Shown here in pieces: positions 44,656-55,586 of a stretch of 64,000 nt of DNA. The notes below the pieces were generated by a model. That model was not told the origin of the DNA. It saw only the letters and a list, made by a program, of their open reading frames with translations, and did no database searches. A program made the position numbers and the translations under genes. Each line of letters begins with the position of its first letter. Within the stretch, counting starts at the first letter, position 1. Origin of the DNA: Sarocladium kiliense (taxonomy: Eukaryota; Ascomycota; Sordariomycetes; Hypocreales; Sarocladiaceae); the NCBI GenBank assembly GCA_030734395.1, contig JAUZTG010000029.1, positions 1,426,001 through 1,490,000 of the forward strand. Reading direction: 5' to 3'.

Positions 44656-47053
44656 TTATGAACGCTTCACTAAATCTCGAACTTTATGTCTTTCGTCAAC
44701 CGTCAGCACACAGCCCTCATCGTACTCAGATCGTGCCCGTTTAATGTCTTCCCACTCTTCTTCGTCCATGCTCGCAATCTCTAGAATCCGGAAGGTCCTG
44801 TTGAAGAACTCCCGGACACTGTAGTCCTGATGAGACACAGCATCAACGATCCCCAAGAGATCTCGCTCCATTCTCACAAGTCCCAGGGGACTGGCACGTC
44901 CTATATAGGCCCAAACTCGCTTTTCTAGAATCCTAGCCAGCTTCCTTGCGGTAAGGGTCAGCATGGCTGCGTAGGTCCTCGGGGCCATTACTCGACTCAA
45001 TGGTTTCATTAATGCAGTCCAACCGCCCCCAAACCGGCTGGCGACTTGCTGCGTCACATCGCCGTCAGTGTTGAGTTGTGTAATGTCGTCGAGATCGGAG
45101 TCTGGTGAGTTGTAATCCACGTCTTGGAATGTGCTCAGCAAAATCGGGCGCACTCGAAGCCAAACAACTTCGTCGAATACAGCTTGAATACCATCATTAA
45201 GGAGCTCTGTAGCTTTTGATGAGAACGAATTGTGCAATGTGAACAAGGCGCTGGTGACATGTTCTGCGTCATGATCGAAAGGGAACTTGTCTTTCAGGAG
45301 AAAGCTGGCCTGGCCGCTCTGAAGGTCCACTTCGTCATCAGAACCGCCAGATCGAGAACGAAGGACTCTGCCTAGGTATTCTTTCGACACCTCAAGGCTG
45401 TTGATAAGTACGAGGATCTGGACAATCTTGTCCTCTGACGGAAAGCTTCCCTGAACCAAATGCTTCAGGGAGGACTCGATTCGCCTTCGCATTATTGCAA
45501 TGAAATCCGCCTCGAGAACTCTTCCAACGGCCAAAATGATAGACGTGGCAACATCCTTATGAGACGTAGAAATTGCCTTTTCTGTGACGTTGTCAACACC
45601 ATACATGATGTCGTCAACAGCCTGGACGATGAACGGGGGACTCCCGTGTATAGGTTTCGTCAAAGACAGGCCACCCGGGGGGACATCTAACTCAAATGCT
45701 CTCTCTACTATGCGGCGGAAGAAGAAAGTCGTGATAAGCTTGTACGGCATGATAAGCTTCTCAGAAACCTTTCGGTTAAGCTCCGATTTTGTTAGAACGT
45801 CAGGAACGACCAACGCGCCATCGCCTGGCTGTTTCATCTCCTTTAAAGAGTTAGATTTCCCGTTGAAGAGGAGTGCAGCACGTACTGACCATGCATTTGC
45901 CCGCGATGAACCGCTGGTACAGCGACCAGCGCCCAAGCATCACTGTCATCTCGTGAAGTAGCCCATCGAGTGCTTTCATGTCCATTGCGTCATTGTCCAC
46001 ACCGTTTTTGTCCCCGCTACCGTAGATGCCTGGAGAATGGACCCTTGGGGTACTTGCGCTTCCTTTCTGTACCGCAATCATACTCTGCATCAGGAATGAG
46101 AAAGGGTAGCTCTTTGCATCAGCGAGTTTCCTCAACACTTGTCTTTCATCACTCCAAACATCCAAGATAATACCGGCTTGAATATCGGCTTCGACCTGGA
46201 TTCTTCCGATCACTCTTATCATCTGATCTGAACCGTAATGCCGCTCTACCAACCCGCCGTGACCGTCGACGACTTGAGCAATTGTTTCGAAGAGTTTTGT
46301 TAATGCATTGGCATAAAAGAAATTCTGCTGCTGTAGGGAATTGCTGCCCTTGGTCTTGAGAGTCGACCTTGCTGTATCCGCAATGCCCTGGCAGATGTAT
46401 TTGCCATAAGCGTCAAGGCCAACATCGCCACTGTTGATGAGCGGAAAGAGTTTGAAGAACCGTGCCACCCTGAGCCCATCTCCTGCGTTCGCTGCGGCAT
46501 TGAACTCTCGTAAGAACAGCGTGCATAGGCTTGCTCTAGCAGTCTCGAGCGTAACCCAGGGAGGGTCGGGAATTTCGACTGTAGGGACCACTGCTGCGGC
46601 GAAGCCCCCGCAAAGCACGTCCTTGGGAACCTTAGAGGCACGTGAAAGGTAGCCTGCGGCAGCCTCCCAGTCTTGCGGTGCTCCCATGCTGCCGACGACA
46701 CCAGCCACGCATGCCTTTAATTCCATCACCTGCTCAACTAGTCGCAGTGTATCCTCCACTCTTGCCTTCTCAACGTCCAGCTCGCGTACACGGTCTGAGA
46801 GCTGGCAGGCAATGTTTGCTGCGTCCGCTAAGATTGTATCTCCAATAGCACGAGTGGCCTGCATCTGCGCGCTGAGGTTCCCACGCATGCTATCCAGCCG
46901 AACAAGGTTGCGGTCTAGGTCCTTTTTAGAACACACGATTGCATCCAGCCTGTATACAAGATCATTTTCTCGCTCGTGTAATCCGGATAGCGCAGTTTGT
47001 ACCTCGGCGGCCGAGGAGGCTGATGCGAGCAGGCCTTGGGTGCGTTCTGTCAT
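44656..47053 (-). CDS. COG4: COG4-like subunit of the conserved oligomeric Golgi complex
   Basis: Exons 47053-45890 and 45840-44656 join in phase over a 49-bp intron (GTCAGT donor, CTAACT branch) into 782 residues, normal for COG4. The COG complex tethers retrograde vesicles at the Golgi. The N-terminal coiled coil (SALSGLHERENDLVYRL-type, ACVAGVVGSMGAPQDWEAAA) and the blocks KFFKLFPLIN-like, YANALTKLFETIAQVVDGHG and MLGRWSLYQRFIAGKC match the family; the C-terminal helical rods are also present. The start chosen is the first ATG in frame, but the same frame continues open for over 330 bases upstream with coiled-coil-like coding and no ATG. This is normally a single-copy housekeeping gene, so its place among accessory genes is notable. 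Confidence 0.85.
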
Positions 47054-47400
47054 ACTAGAGAATGGCTGGGAGGCTTTTACCTTGGCGTTGGATTGCTCAG
47101 CACGTTGCTGTTCAAAGTCTGCGCGTCGTCGTTCGTGATCGGAGGCTCGGTCAGCTTCCCGTACATGCTGCTGTTCGAATTCCGTGTGTCGCCGCTCGCG
47201 TTCTCGATCACTATTGGCTTTCTCTGCATGTCCCTCCTGTTCCCGTAAACGTCGTCTTATTTCTTGGATCTTGCCGTCCTTAGAGAAAGCTTCCGCGGAG
47301 CTCTTACAGAAGTCGAGTCCCAGGAACAGGGCAGATGGGATATGGAAGGTTGAGGTTTGGCGGTGGTATGGGTTGGCAGACTCCAGGGTGGCCGTTGCCG
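47054..47400 (-). other. in-frame coiled-coil-coding stretch upstream of COG4 without a start codon
   Basis: Reading in the COG4 frame gives about 110 residues including IQEIRRRLREQEGHAEKANS, RERERRHTEFEQQHVREA and HERRRADFEQQRAEQ, clearly biased to helix-forming charged residues and open up to the first ATG of COG4. An in-frame TAA closes it at about 47400 and no ATG precedes. Either an upstream exon supplies a start and COG4 has a long N-terminal coiled coil, or the end of another coiled-coil gene has been fused to COG4. Confidence 0.45.
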
Positions 47401-48103
47401 CTTAGTAAAACAGTCACGTGACTTATGTACCAGTTCGGCCCTTGTCCGGTGTCTCGGTGAAGGTCACATTCGAAGACCCAGCACAGGATGCACTGCACCA
47501 AGTCATACATACATGTGAGGGCACAAGGGACTGATGTAGGGAAAGTAGCGTTGGGAAAGTAGTGTGGGGAAAGTAGGGAGAGGAACCTAGGTCGTTAACA
47601 AGGTCCTTGGTCAGTACGAAGCCGCCTTTGACCATGTCGTTGGTGAAAGTAAACATTAGAGCCCTGCAGCTTGCACCGCATGCGTTATTGACGGCATGGC
47701 TCTGCCTGCATCCCCGTGCATCTTTCATCTTTCAATGTCTAGAGGCAGGCCGCTTGTGACTGAATTTAGGATCGGCTGGTCAGTCACTACTGTAGGCAGA
47801 GCTTTCTGGAAATAGGGGACCGACTCGACAGCATGGGGCGGACCCTTCCCCACTAGAGTAAATGCTAGCTGCTGTTCGATCGGGGTTGCACAGCGTCTGC
47901 ACAGCGCAGCCTCGGCCACATTGAAGGGTAAAAAATGCCGGAATGTGCGATAATAATGATGCGCAATTAGAAAAATCACTCTACATACACTAGCTCTGCT
48001 GGTTAGGGATTGCACGATTCAGGGTTCTCACGGCCTCAGCTACAATGGAGGGCGACAACTACCAGGAAGGCGAGAACAACCATACATGAGTACAAGAATC
48101 GGT
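47401..48103. other. gap with short tandem repeat
   Basis: No supported gene. Three copies of a 16-bp unit like GGGAAAGTAG-x-GTTG lie at about 47537-47580. Confidence 0.45.
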
Positions 48104-48510
48104 CTAAATACATAGGTCCCGGATTTCTCCTAACCTCTCCACACCGAGATCCTCTGTCCTAGGGTCTTGAAACATCGGGGGCTTTGGCACCTTCCGCTGT
48201 CGAAGAAGTTTCTCCATCTTCCCCAGCTTGGCGTGATGCTGCAGCTTGGGGGGCCGGCCGGTATGTAGAATCTTGGGGTTCTGTCATGGTCAGTCAGCTC
48301 GGGAGAGCGGGACCTGAGACCTCTTACAATATCTTTCATAGCGGGAGGCCAGTTCTCAGCCTGCACAGGTTGAAAGATCTCGTAGTCCCCGCTGGTCTTT
48401 TCTTGGGCAATGATGGCAATGCGCATGTTGAATAGCTCCTCATATTCGAATATCTTCTTGTACAAACTGCGGCCCCGTCGTTTGCGCCGGACTTTGAGCG
48501 AGGTATCCAT
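48104..48510 (-). CDS. MADS-like small protein
   Basis: Exons 48510-48328 and 48280-48104 join in phase 0 over a 47-bp intron (GTAAGA, GCTGAC) into 119 residues. Residues about 8-45, KVRRKRRGRSLYKKIFEYEE followed by LFNMRIAIIA, resemble the N-terminal helix and first strand of a MADS/SRF DNA-binding domain (KKRR-x2-L-x-KK-x2-E-x2-L), but the protein is short and the dimerisation part is degenerate. The C-terminal exon (INPKILHTGRPPKL and on) is basic. Similar short MADS-like proteins occur as orphans in accessory fungal DNA. DNA binding is inferred. Confidence 0.65.
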
Positions 48511-49254
48511 GGTTCAGTGCCGGGGGCCTGACATTCGAAGGTCTGGAAGAGGATTGCAGTGACAAAATGAGATGGCCCATTCCTCTCGAGGAGAGCGACT
48601 TATAGGGAAGATCTCGTACACGAAATTAGACATGACAGTATTGACCATCACAGCCCTGTTGGCCCTGAAGATAAATGGTGGCCACTTTTAGCATTGCTAA
48701 CTAAAGACTTTCAGTACGGTGCGGAAAGCTAATTCAGGCTCGTGCTTCCCTTGAACCTTGGCGGGGGCCGCGGGTCCACATTTGATGGCACGAACTGTTG
48801 GGTGTAGTCAACCAACAACATCCAAGCCACAATCCTGTCTGGAATGATGATATACCTTGTATGTGATGCCTTCATGTGTTTCTTTAAAAAGAACGGAACG
48901 AGATGCCTTCCGAAACGTTGTCTGCCCAACTGGACGCCGTTTTGGTTCATCGAGGGATCGAGAGCAAGGCGGCTCGATGGTATGCGAGCGCAAACCCCTG
49001 TCGTACCTGCTGTCAACCCCATGAATTAAGCGCGAGAGGCAATCCTGCTGCGCTTATTCTGGAGGCAACTGACGACATTCGACACAGGGTCTCTGCGCGT
49101 CTAACATGAAACACTAGCTTGCTGCACTGCACATCAATACCATTACTGTGACTTTGTTGCCTTCACCTCAATTGTCTTAAAAGCGGCCATTACCCCTAAG
49201 GAACGAAGGGGTGAGCAAGCTCTCAAGTCTCATCGACACCAACACCACAGCAAA
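48511..49254. other. gap
   Basis: No well-supported gene. A plus-strand ORF at 48903-49109 (68 residues, CRTCCQP) begins with an ATG but has no other support. Confidence 0.4.
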
Positions 49255-49986
49255 ATGTCAACCTCAAGTCAGCCTGGAGAGGCTCAAGCAAATCCCACCG
49301 ACGCCGAATTTGCTGAGATGGATTTCACGACTATGTTTGATGATCCTGACTTCGAATCACTCGCACTTACTCCAACAATGGGCACAGGATCAATGCTAAA
49401 TGAACTTCAACCAATTGGCATTCTGTCTCCTGAGAACCATAGCATGATTGGAAACGTATCAGTCCCAGCTGATGAACAAGGAGACTTGACACGCTCACCA
49501 GGAGATCCAGGCTTTTACTATTCAGCCCCTGCGCCTGTCGACATGGAGACTCAGTCGTCGCTTCAGCTCCTCGATATACACATTCAGAGTTTGGCAGCAA
49601 GAACCGATTATTTGGAGGCTCTTCTTCAGCAGCTTCATGACACCATTGATTTTCATTCTCTTCGATTAGATTTCCTTGAGCCCTCTTTTCAGAAGAACAG
49701 CAAGGCAGTCGAAGAGTTGACTGCCTGGTCCCAGGGCGTCGAGAAGCACTGCCAAGAGCAAACGGTCTGGTCCAAAGACATGGATACACACTGCCGAAAA
49801 CAAACCGCAAGGATCGCCGAGCTGGAGTTTCACTCCCGAGAACAAACCGCTTGGTCGCGAGAAATGGAGAAGTATAACAGGGATCAGAACCGGGTGGTGT
49901 TAGATCTTGTGGAAATTGTTCAGAAGTCTACTTCAGGCGCGGGCGATGCGGGGTCTCCGGCCTCTACCGCCACCCCTGGAGGATGA
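49255..49986 (+). CDS. coiled-coil protein with a short repeated motif
   Basis: Single-exon ORF of 243 residues. An acidic, Pro-rich N-terminal half (DFTTMFDDPDFESLAL) could be a transactivation-like or disordered region. From residue 100 the chain is helical, with a repeated TAWSQGVEKHCQEQ / TVWSKDMDTHCRKQ / TAWSREMEKYNRDQ unit of about 14-17 residues. No known domain. Its stop TGA (49984-49986) runs into the 16-bp palindrome that also provides the stop of the opposite gene. Confidence 0.72.
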   Translation: MSTSSQPGEAQANPTDAEFAEMDFTTMFDDPDFESLALTPTMGTGSMLNELQPIGILSPENHSMIGNVSVPADEQGDLTRSPGDPGFYYSAPAPVDMETQSSLQLLDIHIQSLAARTDYLEALLQQLHDTIDFHSLRLDFLEPSFQKNSKAVEELTAWSQGVEKHCQEQTVWSKDMDTHCRKQTARIAELEFHSREQTAWSREMEKYNRDQNRVVLDLVEIVQKSTSGAGDAGSPASTATPGG

Positions 49987-50000
49987 CTTCCTAGGAAGTC
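49985..50000. repeat. perfect 16-bp palindrome, site 2
   Basis: GACTTCCTAGGAAGTC, identical with flanks over 22 bases to the site at 21469. It contains the stop of the minus-strand gene (TAG in CTAG) and overlaps the stop of the plus-strand gene. Confidence 0.85.
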
Positions 50001-50380
50001 GCTCGCCACACACCTGCATCAATACATTCCATCTCAAAGATTGCCTTTTCGCATTGCCGCTCAATTCCCCAATAAATCCTCCAACTGTTTTCTGCGTATG
50101 CTTGCTTCTTGTCGTAGGCCCGGGCTATGGCAATGATGATATGGAGGAGCTTGGTCGTCCCCTTCAGAAGGGCAGTGGCGGCGAGACGCCGTTCAGACGC
50201 CAATTGTAGGTCTCGTTCTAACCTCAATGACTCTTCTTCCAGTTGATGTAATTTTGCGACGTTTTCGGCATGCTCCATATTCTCCAAGCGTACAAGAAGC
50301 TCGTCGATCAAGTTATCCATGGTTGTCATCGTGTCATCTGGGTGCGGGAGGCATTCACTATGCGATGAACGACGAGCCAT
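49991..50380 (-). CDS. small coiled-coil protein
   Basis: 129 residues from the ATG at 50380. The middle is a strong leucine/glutamate helix (ELLVRLENMEHAENVAKLHQ, LEEESLRLERDLQL), followed by a less charged helical end with YWGIERQCEKAIFEMECID. No known domain. It is convergent with the gene at 49255, with a 4-bp gap between the two stop codons. Confidence 0.65.
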   Translation of the reverse strand: MARRSSHSECLPHPDDTMTTMDNLIDELLVRLENMEHAENVAKLHQLEEESLRLERDLQLASERRLAATALLKGTTKLLHIIIAIARAYDKKQAYAENSWRIYWGIERQCEKAIFEMECIDAGVWRATS

Positions 50381-50524
50381 CACCAGCTATGTACGCGCAC
50401 ATTTGAAGGAATCCCCAATCGTCATAACTATAAATAGAATGTCCGAATGCGTCCTCTAACTGAATCCAGCCTTGTCTACATACAGGTTGGGAGCGGCGCG
50501 AAGACCCCCAGGCGACTAAGGTTG

Positions 50525-51283
50525 TTACAGCAGAGAGCAGCAGATAGCAGCTGCGACCAAGCCCAGCACGGCACCAAGGCATCCCAAGAATGGGCCGTTT
50601 TCGACCTCCAGTACATCAATCTTCCGCAGCAGGATTGGAACAGAGAAGGACACCGCCGATGCGAGGCAGAGGGGAGCGATCACTACAACAATGCTGACCC
50701 CCAGCACCACAAGCTTGTATCCGGTAAGCCATGATAATATGCCCAAAGTGCCCGTCTCAGCTAGCAGGAGGCCTGCCAGTATCAAAGCGAACGCGACGAC
50801 CCCCGTAAGAGCCGTAATGAGACATGTTCGAAGCCGGAACTTGGGCACTGCAGAGAAAATCTCCTTCCCAGACGGTAGATTTAAAATGTTGTCTAGAGAA
50901 CTTGGTAGCCAGCCCGAAACATGAGATGGAAAGGCTCGGCAAGCTTCAGCTCCGTAGCACATTTGGTCGGTTCCGACGGTAAGCGGCTCATTGATACCAT
51001 CTATTGCGGCGCTCAAGGAGTCAGTCGCTTGGCTCAGTCCTTCTGATACTCGAGTGGCAACATCAGCTGCAATACTTCGCACATCATCAGCAGGACGAGT
51101 TAGATCGGACAGATCTGGGTTAGGGACTTTGACGTGATCAGACGTCCAGCGGGGATCATGAAGTCTAGGTAGGTCGAATTTGACAGTGACGATACCCTTT
51201 GTGCGCATGTGATCGCTAACAAGCCCAACAATGAGAAGAACGGCGCTCACAGTCAGCAAGAAGATTGATACGAGGCGTTTCAT
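50525..51283 (-). CDS. four-helix membrane protein with claudin/SUR7-like layout
   Basis: Single-exon ORF of 252 residues with an ATG at 51283. A first hydrophobic helix (VSIFLLTVSAVLLIVGLVSD) is followed by a long outer loop of about 120 residues containing a CYGAEACRAFP pair of cysteines, then three helices (CLITALTGVVAFALILAGLL; YKLVVLGVSIVVVIAPLCL; LGCLGAVLGLVAAAICC). This topology is that of SUR7/PalI-type proteins of fungal plasma-membrane domains, but no signature I know proves it. Confidence 0.65.
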   Translation of the reverse strand: MKRLVSIFLLTVSAVLLIVGLVSDHMRTKGIVTVKFDLPRLHDPRWTSDHVKVPNPDLSDLTRPADDVRSIAADVATRVSEGLSQATDSLSAAIDGINEPLTVGTDQMCYGAEACRAFPSHVSGWLPSSLDNILNLPSGKEIFSAVPKFRLRTCLITALTGVVAFALILAGLLLAETGTLGILSWLTGYKLVVLGVSIVVVIAPLCLASAVSFSVPILLRKIDVLEVENGPFLGCLGAVLGLVAAAICCSLL

Positions 51284-51407
51284 ATTGAGATTTCAAGGCT
51301 CTGCTCCAAGCGAATGGTGAAGTGCAAGAAGATGTTGACATCGAAAGCAAGGAAGGACAACAAACGTCTTTAAGTATGCGTACAGGTACTGCTCTTGTTT
51401 CTTCTAT

Positions 51408-52080
51408 TTATACGAATCCGTCTTCTCTCACTCCCGGGTTCTCCTGAAGCCTGTTCAGAATTGGCACCAGTCGGGAAACCCCCTGGGAGTACTGTTCGAC
51501 CATGTTCCGAAAATAGGTCTCTCCACGGGCTGCAGATTCCAATCTGTCTTGCAGTTCTTCATTTCGCTTGTAGGACATCTTCAACTTATCCTCGAGGTTG
51601 AGTCGTAGCTTAACCTCAGCCTCCAACTGCATCTTGAATAGTCCAATCTGTTGCGACATGTATGCATTTTGCACTTGGAGTTCATTGATCCGCGAGCTAA
51701 AGCTCAGGGGGTCAGGCGGTGCCGAGCTCTATACGGTCAGAGGAGGTATTCTTTCAGCTTCTGGACAGACTTACAAATGTTTGCTGGCCATGCGAAGCCT
51801 CTGTTGTGTCTCTTGGGATCGCTTCGAAGGTGATGCCGGCGCCTTCACAGAGCTCTTTGTAGGCACCTGTAGAGTGGTCGCTGAGACTTTTCTCGAAGAG
51901 GTGCTGCTTTTCAGGGAGCGCGTGCCAGAAGTATGCATCTTCGCGGGATGTCTTCAACCTTACGTGTGCTGGATCTAAACTGATACCAACTCGCGCCTTG
52001 ATATGCTGTGCTAACGTTTCCCGACATTTGGTACGCCATTGGCCCCGCTCCACATTGCTCTGCTTCTTCGGAGTCGACAT
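51408..52080 (-). CDS. hypothetical protein with coiled-coil C-terminus
   Basis: Exons 52080-51775 and 51728-51408 join in phase over a 46-bp intron into 208 residues. The N-terminal half is compact and conserved-looking (RVGISLDPAHVRLKTSREDA, FWHALPEKQHLFEKSLSD, AYKELCEGAGITFEAIPRDT); the C-terminal exon is a long helix (LEAEVKLRLNLEDKLKMSYK). The start at 52080 is preferred over a further in-frame ATG at 52107. I do not know the family. Confidence 0.68.
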
Positions 52081-52488
52081 TAGAACAGCTGGAAACCAGG
52101 AGGGCATTTTGATGTTGTTGTTTGCTCGGAAGTATCATTCACCATGTTATCCGCCCTTTTATTCGCCAATGTCTGTGCTAGGTAATAGTAGTGGCCGCAT
52201 TGGTCCTCGTCCCTGGCCAGGATCGCCTACTCCCAAAATAGAATGTCCATAATCTGCCTCCTTTCGCGTTGGACATTCTTGCCCCTTGAATGTGAGAGTC
52301 TCGTATCCCAATCAATCAGATTCAATTCTATGATCAACTCTAGATACAGGACGTAGCACGAGGAGCAGAAAGATAGAAAGATTCAAGCTCTCCTCGCGCT
52401 TCATGATTGTCAGATGTTGTTGTCATGGCTCACATGCTTTGGAATGGGAGCCTCCAGAGCTTCAGCCGTGACACCTTGACACTTCAGG
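52081..52488. other. gap upstream of 51408 gene and downstream of the DUF3435 gene
   Basis: No gene seen. Confidence 0.4.
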
Positions 52489-55164
52489 TCAGCATGTACT
52501 AACTTGGTACCTTGGGTTGCAGTAGTGGAACTCGAAGCGCAAGTCGTCTTCCACCCTTGACTTCTTGGCGGCAGACCCCTCCAATAAGAAGCCATCAGGC
52601 CCCCTTTTGAGCACGGTCTTGATTGGCAGGAAGAGTGTTTTCGGTACGTGATGTAAATCATGCATATGGTTCTGGAATGAGTTGTTGTCATGGAATACCT
52701 CCTCGCATCGGGGGTCCGGACATCGTGACTGCCATGATATGCCGTGATCTTTGATATGTGCCTCCCAATCAGATAGAGAACAGAAGGGTTGCAGCCGTTT
52801 TGCGCAATCAAGGCCCTGATCCCACAAGCAAAACGGGCAGTGGCCTGGCAAGAAAGTCGTCTCGACCCTTTCCCAGGACAGCTCCATCGGAATGTGATCC
52901 TGCTGCAGGTGTTCTCGGCAGTGTCTCTCCCAGGCTTCCGGGTCGTAATGCCATTCATTGCAGAAGAAGCAGAACTCTGCGTAGCTGAGACTTTTCTTTG
53001 TGCATTGGTATATATGCAAATGATTCCTTTGTTGATTAGGTCGGCTATGGTAAGAGTGCAGGGTTTACTTACGAACTTGCCCTTGCACAATGGCACATAC
53101 CCAGTCCAACCCTGTCAACTTCTGTCTTGCTGTTGTACAGTTTGATCAATGTCTCGAGAGATTCTCTTCCTTCTGGACTTCGGAGGCGTGCGGGTATTGT
53201 CAGGAGGTCCGCTAATTGACGACGGAGTGGCATAATCGAACGAAGTCGCGTAAAGGGACGGCTCACTCCTCTGACGACGAAGGAGCTTTTATCAGCAACC
53301 ATTTCTGCATTGGAGAATTCCTTCCATACTTTCTTCAACTCTGCTCTCTCGAGGGCCTGAAGTTGGCGTCTGAGTTTGCGAACTGGATGGGCGAGGGTGG
53401 TGTCTTCAGACTCTGTCGGAGATGGAGTCCCGAGTTCAGCCTTGATCAATTGGTAGGTTGGTGTTAATTCTCTAGGCTGCTCCATTTCGACAGGCTGCTC
53501 CATTTCGACAGGCTGCTCCGATTTGACAGGTTGCTTGACTTGGATTCCTGAGTCCTCGCAAAGTTGAGCTTCAACCTTTCGATACTCTTCGGTTCCCCTG
53601 AGCTCCTCAAGTTTCGCTATAGGGAGCTTCTGCCACAGTTGTGGTTCCCATGTTATCTCAAGGTTTCGGAAGTGCTCTCCTACGCTTGTAAGCCTGGCCT
53701 GAGTGCGCATAAACGCCGCTTGGCTGTCGATGCCTGGGTTTCGGCTCGAGTAGTGGCGAGCTTGGATTGTGTTGGTTACATGTCCCGCTGTCGTTTGCCT
53801 CTGGATATCCGAGTACCTAGGATTCATATCTGGACCTGTCAGCTATCAAATCACCCAAAGAGTTGAAATGTTACCCCACCAATGTTGGTAAGACCTTCTG
53901 CCCGGAAACAGTGGAGTCCTGGGGGGTCCGGAAAGCCCGCCCGCATCAACATGGGCCGCAACTCTGTGGAAAAGAAATTTGCGGTCATGATCCTTCCGTT
54001 AGGGCCCGGAAAAATAGGGGACTTGAGGACGTTATTGCTCCACTGAATGCGAATAAGTGTCTTTCCTGGGGGGACTCTCAGATCTAGAAGCCTGGAAAGC
54101 CCATCCGGCCCAGCGTAGTCTCTCAAGGCTCCTGAGGAACAGAACATCGCTAGAAGAAACAAAATCGGGTTAGTGTACAAGGGTTGAGGACCTAGGTTGC
54201 CGCGCTCGTGGATGTCTGGGGTTGGCCTATCAGACATTAGACGACCTTCTTGACTGTGTCATTTGCTCAACTTACAAGGTGCTAGGCAGGTGACACTTCC
54301 CTTTCAAGAACTTCTTTAGCTGTAGCGCGAACTCTGTCTCCCCTTCATCATTTCGGAATGCGATGAAGATAGTGTCCTATGAAACACTTTAGCGTTGGTA
54401 GCAGTATATGGTCGCAAAACGTCACCTCATAGTAGAGTCCTACATTGGTCCCGTATCGAGCGGAAGACTCAATGTAATCGGAGACTCGAGAAGATGTGAA
54501 AACTGCTGCGAGGAGAAATGCCCAATGAACGACTCGCATCTTGGGGCGGGCGAAGATTTTCCAGTCCAGGGTCCAGGAGAATTCTCCTGTCCAGGTCAAT
54601 ACCTCCGCAGTGGCATGACGCCTAGGCCCCTTGTCTGCCACGATGTTGAGAAGCTTGCCCAATTCACCCCTCGGGTCAAGGAGCTGGCAACAGTAAGCGA
54701 CGAGACCGCAAGAAAACAACAGATGAAGTACGTACGCGTGTAACGGATGAGATATAATCTTTTGGAATAGTTCCTCGATCCCGGTTATAACCGGCAGTGA
54801 AATCTTTCCAGTATGAGTAGATCCCTTGGTAAGAGAGAGACTCCTCTGGGAGCATGTTTCTTCTCATCCCCGTGCCTACACGAAAGACGAACTCCTTGAG
54901 ATCTTGAAGAGTGTCCGCGCTTCGATCACCATACTGTCGGACGCTGCTACACTGAGTAAAATTTCACGAACAGCTCAATTCGATCACTCACAAGTCGTCC
55001 CAGTTCTGCAGCTGCCGTGCGTATTTCCTTTCCGTGACGGGTTCGACGTTCTTGGAGACTGAGTTGTTGTTCACTATCGAGGCGGGGACTTCGATGCCCT
55101 CTTGCTTTTCCATGTAATTCTTCTGGCGTCGCCCTCGCCTCGGCCTCTTCTTGGGGTCAGTCAT
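52489..55164 (-). CDS. DUF3435 tyrosine-recombinase-like protein with C-terminal zinc fingers (Starship captain-like)
   Basis: Seven exons (55164-54992, 54946-54736, 54683-54426, 54376-54276, 54226-53880, 53835-53073, 53026-52489) join in phase into 796 residues. DUF3435 proteins are the tyrosine recombinases (crypton-related) that move Starship elements; some carry zinc fingers. The basic N-terminus (KKRPRRGRRQKNYM) is followed by a core-binding-like region. Catalytic candidates are Arg194 (TSSRVSDYIES), His353-x-x-Arg356 (HCFRAEG), His382 (AGHVTN) and Tyr392 (ARHYSSRN). Three Cys/His clusters follow near the C-terminus (CFFCNEWHYDPEAWERH; CPFCLW; CPDPRCEEVFHDNNSFQNH). A PVEMEQ repeat sits at about residue 430. 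The gene looks intact. It reads leftwards. Confidence 0.82.
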
Positions 55165-55586
55165 GATGACGGTGCCAATATGTGGTGAAGGAAACTGGGG
55201 TCGGGGAAGACAGGCGCTCTGGTGGTGTAGATGAAAGGTTGAAGATTGGAGTTGTAGCCTGGGCTGGGGACGAGACCCCTTTATACCACATGGAGGCAGC
55301 CAGCCCAATCGGATTTCACAAGCCATCGTCGCTTGCCGTGCGTGATTGCTGAACAGCCTTCGACTGGCAACCTCGCTTCTGATATTGTGATGAACCGGGA
55401 ATTACTATGAGTGGTGCTGACCTTGGAAGCTCGTGACCAGGCCGATGAGCGGATGCGGCACAGGTCTCTACACTCTACAATGGCAGCAAACGATACCGTT
55501 GCACAGGACGTAAGGAACAGGATGAGTTTGTAACCACGCTTCCTTCTTCCGACCCCTAACCTATGCTAGAGCAGGCTCAGATGAAT

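Noticed and set aside
48903..49109. 68-residue ORF with CRTCC
   Set aside because: ATG start but no splice, motif or repeat support; too short to call.
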